Assembly (NCBI RefSeq): GCF_001439605.1
Contig: NZ_LMBX01000008.1
Span: forward strand, 96,654-139,996
DNA length: 43,343 bases
Reading direction: 5' to 3'
Source of the DNA: Cytobacillus praedii
Lineage (GTDB): Bacteria; Bacillota; Bacilli; Bacillales; Cytobacillaceae
How positions within the stretch are numbered: position 1 is the first letter of the stretch; each line of letters begins with the position of its first letter. Made by a program: the position numbers and the translations under genes. Below are positions 15,164 through 23,791 of the stretch, piece by piece. The notes below the pieces were generated by a model, which did not search any database, was not told the origin of the DNA, and worked only from the letters and a program-made list of their open reading frames with translations.

Positions 15164-15682
15164 ATGCAAAAGACTGCTTTGTTGATTATAGATGTTCAAA
15201 ATGCCATGTTTCACGAATCCAACCCCATATATGATGGAGAACAGCTTCTCAAAAATCTTCAAGATTTAATTAATAGGGCACGTACTGTAAACATCCCTGT
15301 TTTTTTTGTTCAACATAATGATGAAGAATTCAAAAGTGGAACTTCTGCATGGGAGATCCATTCTTCAATTGCTCCAAATGTGGGTGAGGTTGTAATCCAG
15401 AAACATACGCCTGACTCCTTTCATGAAACCGAGCTTCATGAAAAACTTCAAACAGAACAAATCAAAAATCTTGTTGTTGCCGGAAATCAGACGGAGTATT
15501 GTGTAGATACCACGAGTCGGCGTGCATATAGTCTTGGCTATAATGTTACGCTTGTCAAAGATGCTCATCGGACATGGGACTCCTCTGCCTTAAGTGCCCA
15601 ACAAATTATCGATCATCACAATGAGGTGCTGGGGAATGCTTTTGCTACTCTTAAGGAAACAAAAGAGGTTCAGTTTTCCTAG
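15164..15682 (+). CDS. Isochorismatase-like cysteine hydrolase
   Basis: 172 residues with the complete catalytic triad of the isochorismatase-like superfamily: Asp10 (LLIIDVQN), Lys80 (IQKHTPDSF) and the nucleophile Cys113 (GNQTEYCVDTT). These enzymes are cytoplasmic amidases or hydrolases acting on nicotinamide-like, carbamoyl or other small amides; the substrate cannot be told from sequence. The start is ATG 15164 behind GGGAGG; the open frame extends 37 codons further upstream but without initiation signals. The gene is apparently monocistronic. Confidence 0.9.
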   Translation: MQKTALLIIDVQNAMFHESNPIYDGEQLLKNLQDLINRARTVNIPVFFVQHNDEEFKSGTSAWEIHSSIAPNVGEVVIQKHTPDSFHETELHEKLQTEQIKNLVVAGNQTEYCVDTTSRRAYSLGYNVTLVKDAHRTWDSSALSAQQIIDHHNEVLGNAFATLKETKEVQFS

Positions 15683-15850
15683 ATTTTTTCTACAAGCAGA
15701 AGCAGCTAAAGAGAGAACGATTAAGAAAGAAGTAAATGGTATGAATAGAGAATATCTTATAAAATACTTGAACCATAAACATAAAGAATATGACAGTGTT
15801 ATAAATACGAGAGAATTATATACGTGAATATTAAGGAGAGAAAATGCAAA

Positions 15851-16687
15851 ATGGTGGTAAGGGAAGACATTTTGAATAGAAAAGGAGCAAGAAAGGCTAG
15901 CGAAATCCCTGAAGAGGTTTTCAAGTTATTGAATCAAGGAAGGATAGAGAGTGTTAATCTAACTGAGTGGCTAGCTGTTAATCATATTTCACTAATTAAA
16001 CATATTTTGCCCTCAATGGGTTTAGAAGAAAAGCTGGAAATTATCATATCTGAAATTGAGAAACAGAATGCTGAATCTGGGATGAAGGCGATACGTTTAA
16101 TCGGTGAATTACTAGACCAAGTTATGCTTGAAGAAAGTACAAATGAAAAGGAAATGTTAACGGAAAAATGTGCCAATCATGTATCAGATAGTGTCCGTTG
16201 CTGGGCGGCATTTATGAATAAAAGCCGTAACATTTCATTAGAAGCAAAGCTATCGTATATTCAGCCATTTGCGGCAGAGCATCATTTTGGTGTACGAGAA
16301 ATTGCTTGGATGTCTATTAGAGAAGATCTCTCACAAGACATAGAGAAAAGTGTGGAACTGTTAACAGAATGGGCTAAAAGTGAAAATGAAAATATTCGTA
16401 GGTTCAGTATAGAGGCTATACGTCCTCGTGGGGTATGGACAAAACATATTGAAATATTAAAACAAGAACCCTACAAAGCACAATCTATACTAAATTTACT
16501 TAAGTCAGATCCTTCCAAGTATGTTCAAGATTCAGTTGGAAACTGGTTAAATGATGCGAGTAAAACCCAGCCAGAATGGGTGCTCAGCTTATGTGAAGAT
16601 TGGGAAAAAGCCTCAAATACGAATGCTACAGAGAGAATTATTAAGAAAGCTAAAAGAACAATGATGAAGGGTGAAATTAATAGATAG
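15851..16687 (+). CDS. HEAT-repeat DNA alkylation repair-like protein (AlkD superfamily)
   Basis: 278 residues, entirely helical. The opening VREDILNRKGARKASEIPEE and NLTEWLAVNHISLIKHILP match a Bacillus family annotated as DNA alkylation repair (PF08713-like HEAT repeats). Later repeats contain RCWAAFMNKS, VREIAWMSIRED and IRRFSIEAIRPRGVW. The conserved RPRGVW near the C-terminus is typical of AlkC/AlkD-type glycosylases that remove alkylated bases, but activity is inferred. AAGGAG is at 15833-15838. I chose ATG 15851; an in-frame GTG at 15824 lies before the ribosome binding site. Confidence 0.7.
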   Translation: MVVREDILNRKGARKASEIPEEVFKLLNQGRIESVNLTEWLAVNHISLIKHILPSMGLEEKLEIIISEIEKQNAESGMKAIRLIGELLDQVMLEESTNEKEMLTEKCANHVSDSVRCWAAFMNKSRNISLEAKLSYIQPFAAEHHFGVREIAWMSIREDLSQDIEKSVELLTEWAKSENENIRRFSIEAIRPRGVWTKHIEILKQEPYKAQSILNLLKSDPSKYVQDSVGNWLNDASKTQPEWVLSLCEDWEKASNTNATERIIKKAKRTMMKGEINR

Positions 16688-17078
16688 GAAGTCTTGATAA
16701 CAAGGAATGATTAGGAATAGGGTCAGGAAAATGGAGTATCTCATAATGTTGTACATCCTGCATCTGAATGAAGAATAGTTAAGCTGGATCCCGCTGCAAA
16801 TTACGAAAGACGCCAGCAAATGGCATCTTAATGCAAATAAGTACTCTCATTGTGGCCATGCAGGAGGCAATTGTTATTTTTAATCTGAGGGACAAAATGG
16901 TTAGATAGCCCGTAAAATCTTATCGAAACGACACAATTTAAGGGCGCAATTCTGCAGCAAGCATTACGCCCTTTCTTTATGTAAAGACTTGGCTTTAGGT
17001 AATTTCCTTTTTGCCCAACAACCTTCAACAGAGTTAGTTCGCTGTTATTGTTCGATTACAACAAAAAAACAATGGACC
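16688..17078. other. Convergent intergenic region with repeat copy 3
   Basis: About 390 bases. It contains the short hairpin repeat (16938-16981). The first 240 bases hold only short broken frames and may be decayed coding DNA; I recognise nothing in them. Confidence 0.45.
16938..16981 (+). repeat. Short interspersed hairpin repeat, copy 3
   Basis: TTTAAGGGCGCAATTCTGCAG, then CAAGC, then ATTACGCCCTTTCTTTATG. The arms GGGCGCAAT / ATTACGCCC pair with one mismatch, and TTTCTTT follows. It is the best-formed copy and looks like a rho-independent terminator between convergent genes. Confidence 0.7.
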
Positions 17079-17690
17079 TTAATAAAAATCATCGAAATCT
17101 AAGCTGATTTTTTGAATTTCCTTTTCTGATAATTTAAAGAATCCTTCGTGAGATACGTCTAATTTTAGCGCATCATCTTTTTCCATTTCACTATAGAGCC
17201 CACGCAATATTCTTCCAGTTAGTCCATGTGAAACTGCAATCACTTTAGGTTCACTTTTTATATTTTTAAGCCATTCAGATAACCGGTTCACAACAGTTTC
17301 ATAACTTTCACCATCAGGGGAATTAAAATACCAGCTATATAAATCTGTGTTATTAACAAGATTTGGCCATGATCGCTCAATTTCATTTGTTGTTAATCCA
17401 GCCCATGAACCTACAGCAACTTCACTTAAGCGATTATCCTTTTCTACTTTTCTAAAATCACAACCTATTGTTTCACAGATAATTTTAGTACTTTGTAAAG
17501 CTCTTCCCAGTGGACTTGAAACAATTCTCCAATCATTTGGATCTCCAATAACACTTTTTAATAATTTGGCATTTTGCTTGACTTGAGCTATCCCATTGTC
17601 AGTTAATGGAGAATCTAACTCCCCTTGATACCGGCCTTTTGTATTAAAAACCGTCTCTCCATGACGAAACAGATATATTATTTGACTCAA
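17079..17690 (-). CDS. Histidine phosphatase family (phosphoglycerate mutase-like) protein
   Basis: 203 residues. The catalytic RHGET motif (Arg-His10-Gly-Glu-Thr in YLFRHGETVFN) and the second histidine in AVSHGLTGR identify the histidine phosphatase superfamily. The PLTDNG and SSPLGRALQSTKII segments are typical of the branch that contains PhoE-like and cofactor-dependent mutase-like phosphatases. The substrate is not predictable. The start is TTG with GGGAGG seven bases upstream, a non-AUG start that suggests modest expression. It stands alone, convergent with the AlkD-like gene. Confidence 0.88.
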   Translation of the reverse strand: MSQIIYLFRHGETVFNTKGRYQGELDSPLTDNGIAQVKQNAKLLKSVIGDPNDWRIVSSPLGRALQSTKIICETIGCDFRKVEKDNRLSEVAVGSWAGLTTNEIERSWPNLVNNTDLYSWYFNSPDGESYETVVNRLSEWLKNIKSEPKVIAVSHGLTGRILRGLYSEMEKDDALKLDVSHEGFFKLSEKEIQKISLDFDDFY

Positions 17691-17837
17691 AGTTATCCCT
17701 CCCTTTTATAGGATAAATTAAAAAGGGGAAAATCAGTTTGTTATTTTTAAATATTATAAACTCGTTTCACTGTCTTATTTGAATATACAATAACTTATTC
17801 AAGAATAGGGCAAGATTGGTGGTTGATATAAGTAGAA

Positions 17838-17880
17838 GAATCCATTTTCATCAATCTTGAATAAAATGGATTCCTTTTTA
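17838..17880 (+). terminator. Terminator-like hairpin without an obvious gene
   Basis: A perfect 11-bp stem GAATCCATTTT / AAAATGGATTC with a 14-base loop is followed by CTTTTT on the plus strand. Both neighbouring genes are on the minus strand, so it has no clear client. It could be left from a lost gene. Confidence 0.5.
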
Positions 17881-17884
17881 ATTA

Positions 17885-18118
17885 TGGCTCTTTTCGCAAA
17901 CTTTGTTGCTTTTAATATAATTGGGTAGAAGTTGATTTGCGCTCCAGGATGCTCGCTTTCCGCGGGGTGGGCGCTGAACCTCCTCGTCGCTAACGCTCCT
18001 GTGGGGTCTCACCTGTCCCACTCCTTCCGCAGGAGTCTCGCACCTTCCGCTCCAATCAACTAGTCTTTTTGGTAAACGGAAAATTTCTCTAAAAACAACA
18101 ATCTTTTAGAAAACAGCC
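17885..18118 (-). repeat. MITE-like interspersed element, copy 1 (inverted relative to copy 2)
   Basis: About 234 bp, related to 32067-32372 on the opposite strand. The ends form imperfect inverted repeats of about 28 bp: TGGCTCTTTTCGCAAA at one end, and AGGCTGTTTTCTAAAAG read from the other. The GC-rich core contains GCTCGCTTTCCGCGGGG and GGAGTCTCGCACCTTCCGCT. TTAATTA precedes and TTAATAA follows, a near-match direct repeat. There is no coding capacity. Confidence 0.7.
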
Positions 18119-18254
18119 TTAATAATAAACAGGTTTGTAAGGTATGTTCGATTCCTTTTTTATTTTAAATAGACGACTACGAGCCCATTCTACCTAATGG
18201 AAATATTAGGTGGGTGCATCTGAAGATAAACCGTACTGCAAAAGCTATTAGAGG

Positions 18255-18725
18255 CTAGTTCCTCTTAATATAATTCTCCTTACTATTAAAGATAGGATTC
18301 TTATGATCTGGCAGGAACCATTCGGTAGTAATAGCTATCTGATGTTCGATAAAGAGCTTTTTTAATTCTTCTATAAAGATCCCCCTGGTCATATCACAGG
18401 ATGGACTGCTTTGAATGCCGAGAATACCAGTGATTTGATATCCGCATTTTATGTATTCCGTCAATTGTTCAAGGACTGGCAGTAAAATATTTCGACAGTG
18501 CTGACGATATTCTTTATTATCATATTCCTCATAGGTCATAGATGGACGCTCTAATCCTAAAAATGTGAATTCTGGACAAGGCAGCTGTATAACCCCTAGT
18601 CCTTCCTTTTGAATCCAATCTAATGCCGTAGGGATCGCACCAAAACTCCTTGCTTCCCCTTCTATGACCGTGTTTTGATTAAGAATGCAATGGGATACGA
18701 GCAGAATTTTTTTATTACGCTGCAT
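18255..18725 (-). CDS. TudS/DUF523-related putative desulfidase (CD3072-like)
   Basis: 156 residues. Three cysteines spaced as in TudS/DUF523 proteins, Cys13 (VSHCILNQ), Cys50 (LPCPEF) and Cys110 (SSPSCDMTRG), are the expected ligands of a [4Fe-4S] cluster used to remove sulfur from thio-compounds such as thiouracil. The ATG lies inside the end of the upstream ECF gene, overlapping it by 11 bases, so the pair should be translationally coupled. The pairing matches the C. difficile CD3073-CD3072 arrangement as I recall it. The substrate is unknown; import and desulfuration of one small molecule is the natural reading. Confidence 0.72.
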   Translation of the reverse strand: MQRNKKILLVSHCILNQNTVIEGEARSFGAIPTALDWIQKEGLGVIQLPCPEFTFLGLERPSMTYEEYDNKEYRQHCRNILLPVLEQLTEYIKCGYQITGILGIQSSPSCDMTRGIFIEELKKLFIEHQIAITTEWFLPDHKNPIFNSKENYIKRN

Positions 18726-19290
18726 GGCGGTGTTTGCCCTTATATATTTTTTTGAACATTGGTAATTTGCCAATGATAAACATGACTAATAAACAAGTAA
18801 TAATTTTATCAACAAAGTTCCCGGTGATTCTTGATATAAAGGTAGAGGCAAAAATGCTTTCACCAGCAGTTCTCATCCATAAAACAATAACATCCATGCC
18901 GCTTCCATCTAAACCGCCAAAGACAGCTACAGCAATAGGGGTTCCTATAAGTGGTGCAATAATAGAAAGGAGAATACCTGTTATAAGTGCAATATACCAT
19001 TTAGTGAAATAGAATTTTCTTGCCATGAATCCAACTACAATTGCAATTGCGACATTAACTAATCCGAAAAAGAAAGCTGTTGGGCTTGTTGTAACTCCCA
19101 AAACAACATTCGTTAACAAACCGGTTAAAGCACCCCACCAAGGCCCAAATATAACGGCCATTAAGACTGTTCCGATTGTATCAAGAAATAAAAGCGGAAT
19201 TTTCATTGCTGAAATGATCGTTCCTAATACAACATTCATAGCAATACATAAAGCTCCATAATTTAAAATAACAGTTTTGCTATTACTCAT
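18715..19290 (-). CDS. ECF transporter S component, CD3073-like
   Basis: 191 residues with about six membrane helices in the ECF S-component pattern: LNYGALCIAMNVVLGT at the start, FGPWWGALTGLLTNVVLG in the second/third helix region, then a long final helix and a basic tail. S components bind the substrate and use shared EcfA1A2T energising subunits encoded elsewhere. The start is ATG 19290 behind AAAGGAAG; a frame extending to 19338 lacks a ribosome binding site. No riboswitch was recognised upstream. The coupled desulfidase suggests a sulfur-containing nucleobase or cofactor precursor as substrate, which is inference. Confidence 0.75.
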   Translation of the reverse strand: MSNSKTVILNYGALCIAMNVVLGTIISAMKIPLLFLDTIGTVLMAVIFGPWWGALTGLLTNVVLGVTTSPTAFFFGLVNVAIAIVVGFMARKFYFTKWYIALITGILLSIIAPLIGTPIAVAVFGGLDGSGMDVIVLWMRTAGESIFASTFISRITGNFVDKIITCLLVMFIIGKLPMFKKIYKGKHRHAA

Positions 19291-19619
19291 ATAAACTTCC
19301 TTTCTAGTTCTTATTGATAAGCAACTAATTAATATCACTTTAACTAAAAAGTTTGAATGACATTTATCACAAATCTGTTATATATCGGAAATAACTATAA
19401 GTCGTTATCGATTATATAGATAAAATAAATAAGGATCACATTGAGCCATTCACATTAGTATAGGGTGGATAAAGAATCAGTTAGTTTTAATTGAATATCT
19501 TAAGGATTTGATGATTAGTTAGAAACCTTCCATAATAAAAACACTGTGATTAAGAGGTATTTTCCCTTTGTTGGCGAATTTTTTTATTTAAAAGTTAGTA
19601 TAAATCTGGGGGTTAAACG
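19291..19619. other. Divergent intergenic region
   Basis: About 330 bases between the minus-strand ECF gene and the plus-strand MOSC gene. It is AT-rich; promoters for both directions must lie here, but no strong -35/-10 pair or known regulatory motif stands out. Confidence 0.4.
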
Positions 19620-20333
19620 TTGGGTAATAATACTGAATTTGTAGGGACAATTAAGGATATCCGCCGGTTTCCTGTAAAATCAATTTTAGGAGAGTCTTTA
19701 TCATCCATTTCAATTGACAAGAGAGGTCTCTTTGGAGATCGTCTGTGGGCAATAAAAGACATGAACGGAAAGTTTGGCAGTGGGAAAACAACACGTCGTT
19801 TTCAACAAATGGATGGTTTGTTTAAGTATAAAGCAAGATATGAGGGAACTGCCCCAATTCTAACTATGCCTGATGGAACAGAATATCGGGGTGACGATGT
19901 TGCTGTCAATGAGACATTGACTAAGCTGCTCGGATTTCCAGTAACTTTGACAAGAGAAGAATCGATATCTCATTTTGATGAGGGTCCAATTAGTATTATT
20001 ACCACCTCTTCGTTACGCATATTGAGCCAGGAGCTAGGAGAGCCAGTAGACCCTCGGCGTTTTCGAGCAAACTTTTTAATTGATACAGAACTAACAGGAT
20101 CCCTCGAAAAAGATTGGGTGGATCGACTAATCAAAGTCGGCCCCAATGTTATCCTTAAAGTTGTTGCTCCACTCGAAAGATGTGTTATGGTGAACAATTC
20201 TCAAGAAGAACTAAACCAGGACAATAGAGTCCTTCGAAACTTGGTTAATAATCACGATGCATCGTTTGGAGTTTGGGCTAAGGTTGAAGTTAGCGGCAAG
20301 GTAAATGATGGAGATAAAGTATTCCTGGAATAA
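19620..20333 (+). CDS. MOSC domain protein
   Basis: 237 residues. An N-terminal MOSC beta-barrel (IRRFPVKSILGE, about residues 11-22) is followed by the MOSC domain, with ITTSSLRILSQELG, DPRRFRANFLID and the conserved cysteine in APLERCVMVNN. MOSC proteins bind the molybdenum cofactor or pass sulfur through this cysteine, as in mARC and YiiM-like enzymes; many detoxify N-hydroxylated compounds. The start is TTG 19620, eight bases after GGGGGT. No molybdenum cofactor genes are nearby. Confidence 0.87.
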   Translation: MGNNTEFVGTIKDIRRFPVKSILGESLSSISIDKRGLFGDRLWAIKDMNGKFGSGKTTRRFQQMDGLFKYKARYEGTAPILTMPDGTEYRGDDVAVNETLTKLLGFPVTLTREESISHFDEGPISIITTSSLRILSQELGEPVDPRRFRANFLIDTELTGSLEKDWVDRLIKVGPNVILKVVAPLERCVMVNNSQEELNQDNRVLRNLVNNHDASFGVWAKVEVSGKVNDGDKVFLE

Positions 20334-20437
20334 GACAAACTTCGATTCACTAAAGGTGAGCGTTAGGGAATGAGGAATTAAATGTATTTACGATAGAGAT
20401 CATATATATATTTCATAATATGGCGTAAGAGTTAGAG

Positions 20438-21154
20438 ATGGTAATTTCTAATAAAATGAGAGAAAGGCTGGGAAGGTATTTGGAAGATTATAAAGCAATG
20501 ATATTCGATTTAGATGATACCTTGCTTAATAGGGATAAGGCAGTAGATAAACTGTTTTTAATAATTTTAGAAAAGTGTTATGTGAATGTTAAACATTCAG
20601 TGAAAACAGAGATGCTGCGGAAATTCAAGGAATATGATAACAAAGGCTACGGCTGTAGTGATAAAACAAAAGTTTTGGAATCATTCTTTGATGAATTTCC
20701 ACCAAAATATAGATTGCCGCACAATGACATTCAAGACTTTTGGAATAATCATTTTCCTCAGTGTTTTTCTGCAAACCCGAATACTATAAATATCGTAAAT
20801 GCTATAAAGAAGCAAGTTAAAGTGGCTATTATAACAAACGGCTCCACACAGAGGCAAAAGGCTAAAATTATTAATACTCAATTAAATAGTTGTTTTGATA
20901 AAATAATAATTTCTGAAGAAGTGGGAATTAGTAAACCTGACAAACGCATATTTGAATTAGCATTAAATAAGCTTAATGTGCAGCCGGAAGCCGCATTATT
21001 CGTTGGCGATGACCTGGAAAAGGATATTGGAGGCTGTCAAAATGCAAATATAAAAGGCATATGGTTCAATCCTCATAGGGTCAAGAATAATACCGAAATA
21101 AAACCATATGCCGAAATCAATTCTTTGGATAGATTATTAAGCTATCTTACATAA
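20438..21154 (+). CDS. HAD-superfamily hydrolase (YjjG-like, subfamily IA)
   Basis: 238 residues with all four HAD motifs: nucleophile Asp24-Leu-Asp26 in IFDLDDTLLNR; IITNGST; the Lys of GISKPDKRIF; and the acidic FVGDDLEKDI. The helical cap between motifs I and II (about residues 35-110) is of the C1 type. The most similar known enzymes are nucleotide or sugar phosphatases such as YjjG. The start codon is uncertain because no strong ribosome binding site precedes ATG 20438. A terminator lies about 190 bases downstream. Confidence 0.87.
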   Translation: MVISNKMRERLGRYLEDYKAMIFDLDDTLLNRDKAVDKLFLIILEKCYVNVKHSVKTEMLRKFKEYDNKGYGCSDKTKVLESFFDEFPPKYRLPHNDIQDFWNNHFPQCFSANPNTINIVNAIKKQVKVAIITNGSTQRQKAKIINTQLNSCFDKIIISEEVGISKPDKRIFELALNKLNVQPEAALFVGDDLEKDIGGCQNANIKGIWFNPHRVKNNTEIKPYAEINSLDRLLSYLT

Positions 21155-21510
21155 TAAATAGTTTACTTCACAATATTTTTATAATGAGTAAGCAATATTA
21201 ATGATTATCGAAAAAAGAAGAAAAGGTAGAACTTAATAATATTGAAAAGATGTGTTATGACTAAATCGTTGTTGGACTACCGTGAGCTTTAGTTTAAAGT
21301 GCATTATTTGGAAATTAAAACTCAAAAACTATAGAACTTGATAACCCCCCCAGATTTTCTGCTTAGTAGAAAAATCAGGGGCTTTTTAATTACAAAAATG
21401 TATTAGTGTACAAATTTGAAGGGAAGGCGGTACCATTTTTACAAGTAGCAAAATAATTTGATAAGACAATTGGAAATTTTATGACATAATAAGAACAAAG
21501 GGGGGAGAAG
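21155..21510. other. Intergenic region with terminator
   Basis: About 355 bases between the HAD and DUF4181 genes. It contains the terminator at 21347-21386 and otherwise nothing recognisable. Confidence 0.5.
21347..21386 (+). terminator. Intrinsic terminator
   Basis: CCCCAGATTTTCT / AGAAAAATCAGGGG, allowing one bulge, is followed by CTTTTTAA. It is strong and well separated from the HAD gene. Confidence 0.85.
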
Positions 21511-21879
21511 GTGAAATTTTTTGTGTTTCTAATTGTCCTTATTATTTTGGCATTCTTATTAGAAAAAGTATTAAATAAATTGTTTGGTGTACAAAGGATA
21601 AAGCTTTCAGAAACAACTGCTAAGAATGTTGATCGATGGAGAAGAGGTATTATTGTAGGTATTTGTTTATGCTCTTTCCCGTTTATTATTAATAGTATTA
21701 TCAGCATAAAGTGGTTTTGGATAGTATTTCTTATTCTTTCATCGGGTTCTGAATCCCTTTTGGAGTGGATATACATTAAGAACTCAAAGCAGTATATTAC
21801 CACACTTATCTTTCTGATTTTAGGGTTAATTATTATTTATCATGTTGAGCACATTCTTTCAATTTTGGGCTGGAATTAG
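21511..21879 (+). CDS. DUF4181-type small membrane protein
   Basis: 122 residues with four hydrophobic segments (about 1-20, 47-62, 66-80, 95-118). The motifs LLEKVLNKLFGV, ETTAKNVDRWRRGII and LLEWIYIKNSKQYI match the Bacillus DUF4181 family, whose function is unknown. The start is GTG 21511 with GGGGGGAG a few bases upstream. It is apparently monocistronic. No enzyme motif is visible. Confidence 0.72.
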   Translation: MKFFVFLIVLIILAFLLEKVLNKLFGVQRIKLSETTAKNVDRWRRGIIVGICLCSFPFIINSIISIKWFWIVFLILSSGSESLLEWIYIKNSKQYITTLIFLILGLIIIYHVEHILSILGWN

Positions 21880-22086
21880 ACATGTTGAACTTTTGAACAT
21901 AGAGTTTCTTAAAATAAAAGATGCCTTAGGATAAGAAAGGTCGGCAGTACATATTGAAGCAAACATTGGAAGAGTAACCGTTTGAGCAGAGGCCATTTCC
22001 ATTGGGATTGCGATTTAATAGAGAAATATGAGAAGGTTATTAAGAAATTTTATAGAAAGACTATGCATACGAATCAGTGAGGTGAG

Positions 22087-22530
22087 ATGTTGGAGATACA
22101 GTTTTATGATTTAGGTTCTATAAATGAGGATGAGTTAAAATTTGCAGTAATAAGTGCTGTTCATAAAGGAAAGTGGGTTTATGTTAGACATAAGGAGCGA
22201 ACATCGTGGGAAATTGCTGGTGGTCATAGGGAACCAGGAGAAACAATCGAGGAAACTGCTAAAAGGGAGCTATTTGAAGAAACTGGGGTTATTGATTATG
22301 AATTAATTCCCATTTGCGACTACTCGATGAAATATGCTGCTGTTAGTGGAAAAGGAAGGCTATTCTTTGCAAAGATAGAGGAGTTTGGTCAATTACCCAA
22401 TTCAGAGATAAGCGAGGTAAAATTGTTTGATAATCCACCAATAAATCTAACCTATTTAGAGATTCAGCCAAAATTATATGAAAAGACACTGGATTTTATT
22501 AAAGATTGCGAAGTTAGGTACATATGTTAA
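22087..22530 (+). CDS. NUDIX hydrolase
   Basis: 147 residues. A complete Nudix box is present, GGHREPGETIEETAKRELFE followed by ETGV, where the RE and EE glutamates bind Mg2+. The N-terminus (FAVISAVHKGKWVYVRHKERTSWEIAGG) is the typical first sheet. The substrate could be a modified nucleotide or dinucleotide but cannot be fixed; the SEISEVKLFDNPP tail resembles MutT/YtkD-like members. The ribosome binding site GAGGTGAG precedes the ATG. The gene is not in a clear operon. Confidence 0.9.
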   Translation: MLEIQFYDLGSINEDELKFAVISAVHKGKWVYVRHKERTSWEIAGGHREPGETIEETAKRELFEETGVIDYELIPICDYSMKYAAVSGKGRLFFAKIEEFGQLPNSEISEVKLFDNPPINLTYLEIQPKLYEKTLDFIKDCEVRYIC

Positions 22531-22642
22531 CGGGTGTGTTTATGTTAGGACAATTAATCATTTTATAAGACTGCAGCCAAGTCATAATTGTTAGATTGTA
22601 TAGAAAAAAGCTTAATTTATTAGGATGCTGGGAGGTTTTTAA

Positions 22643-23077
22643 ATGATAAAAGCGGCTACGTTACAAGATACAAAAGCAGCTGCACACCTAGCTTTACTGC
22701 TTTGGCCAGATCACACATTAGAAGAATTTATTCAAGAAATGACGCATATTATAGCGCAGCCAGATGCAAAGGTTTTTTTATACTATCATGAAGGCGAAAC
22801 GGTTGGGTTTGCGCAATGTCAACTGCGATATGATTATGTTGAAGGGACAAGTTCAAGTCCGGTAGGATACTTAGAGGGACTTTACGTAAAAGATGAATAT
22901 CGTAAACTAGGTTTTGCTAAAAAATTAGTGAATGCTTGTGAGAATTGGGCTAAAAAAAGAGATTGTGATGAATTTGCTAGTGATTGTGAATTAAAAAATG
23001 AGGAAAGCTTAGCAATGCATCTTAAATTGGGATTTAGTGAAGTAAATCGTATTATTTGTTTTAAAAAAGATTTATAA
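22643..23077 (+). CDS. GNAT acetyltransferase of the aminoglycoside AAC(6') type
   Basis: 144 residues, one GNAT domain. The stretches LRYDYVEGTSSSPVGYLEGL, WAKKRDCDEFASDC, and HLKLGFSEVNRIICF correspond closely to the short chromosomal aminoglycoside 6'-N-acetyltransferases; the SSPV and ASD segments shape the aminoglycoside pocket in that family. It uses acetyl-CoA (YRKLGFAKKL loop). Whether it confers resistance depends on expression and pocket residues, and many Bacillus homologues act on other amines. A good ribosome binding site (GGGAGG) precedes the ATG. Confidence 0.82.
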   Translation: MIKAATLQDTKAAAHLALLLWPDHTLEEFIQEMTHIIAQPDAKVFLYYHEGETVGFAQCQLRYDYVEGTSSSPVGYLEGLYVKDEYRKLGFAKKLVNACENWAKKRDCDEFASDCELKNEESLAMHLKLGFSEVNRIICFKKDL

Positions 23078-23130
23078 GTATTGAAGAAAATTAGGATTTT
23101 CTGAGATAAAAAATATTACGAATAACGATC

Positions 23131-23179
23131 TTCCGTAATCGGGCGCAATTCGCAGAAAGAATTACGCTCTTTCTTTATT
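23131..23179 (+). repeat. Short interspersed hairpin repeat, copy 4
   Basis: TTCCGTAATCGGGCGCAATT, then CGCAGAAAGA, then ATTACGCTCTTTCTTTATT. It has the same arms and tail as copies 2 and 3. It lies about 55 bases after the acetyltransferase stop and may serve as its terminator. Confidence 0.65.
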
Positions 23180-23332
23180 TACAGGAGCATTTTCATGAAG
23201 AAGAGGGTTCTGAATGATAATCGGTCTTCCCCTACAACTAAAGTTGTATACCATTTCATACTTATATTGGATGGAGTCATGTTCGGTTACTGATATATTT
23301 TTGGTAAGAAATAAAGAAAAGGGGTTAAGAAA

Positions 23333-23791
23333 ATGATTAAAGGATTGTATGAAGCGCATTTGCCTGTAAGTAATCTTAAACAGTCAATAGATTTTTATAA
23401 AAATTTAGGTTTGGAAATTGCCTATCAAACTGAAAAACTAGTCTTCTTTTGGATTGAAAAGGGGAAAAGCTGGATAGGATTATGGGAAACAGAAAAATCA
23501 ACAACTCCATATCATCCTTCTTTAAGGCATATTGCACTGCAAATTGATATTGAAAGTATGCAAGATGTAAAAGAATGGCTTGAACTAAAGGGAGTAAAAA
23601 TTAATACCAATTTTGGATTTCCACCAGAACAACAACCACTTGTTCTGCCTAATTACCCTAATGCTCATGCCGCAATTTATTTTTTAGATCCTGATGGGAA
23701 TAGTCTCGAATTAATTGCTCCTTTAAATTTGGATTGTAAAGAACCATTTGAAATGATGACATTAGAAGAATGGAATAAACAAAATAGATAG
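23333..23791 (+). CDS. VOC-superfamily (glyoxalase/bleomycin resistance-type) protein
   Basis: 152 residues with two beta-alpha-beta-beta-beta modules: LYEAHLPVSNLKQSIDFYKN at the start, and AAIYFLDPDGNSLELIAPL at the end. Likely metal ligands are His9, the His of LRHIALQI and the Glu of NSLELIA. Such proteins are metal-dependent isomerases, dioxygenases or binding proteins; the specific reaction is not predictable. The ribosome binding site is AAAGGGGTT. It is a single gene. Confidence 0.87.
   Translation: MIKGLYEAHLPVSNLKQSIDFYKNLGLEIAYQTEKLVFFWIEKGKSWIGLWETEKSTTPYHPSLRHIALQIDIESMQDVKEWLELKGVKINTNFGFPPEQQPLVLPNYPNAHAAIYFLDPDGNSLELIAPLNLDCKEPFEMMTLEEWNKQNR

Larger units (their letters stand above)
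17691..18254. other. Intergenic region containing MITE-like copy 1
   Basis: About 560 bases. It contains a plus-strand terminator-like hairpin (17838-17880) next to the repeat element (17885-18118). No gene was seen. Confidence 0.6.

Noticed and set aside
15594..15827. 77-codon ORF overlapping the isochorismatase-like gene
   Set aside because: It is mostly a shadow of that gene; the final 28 codons (from about 15740) have only a weak upstream purine stretch.
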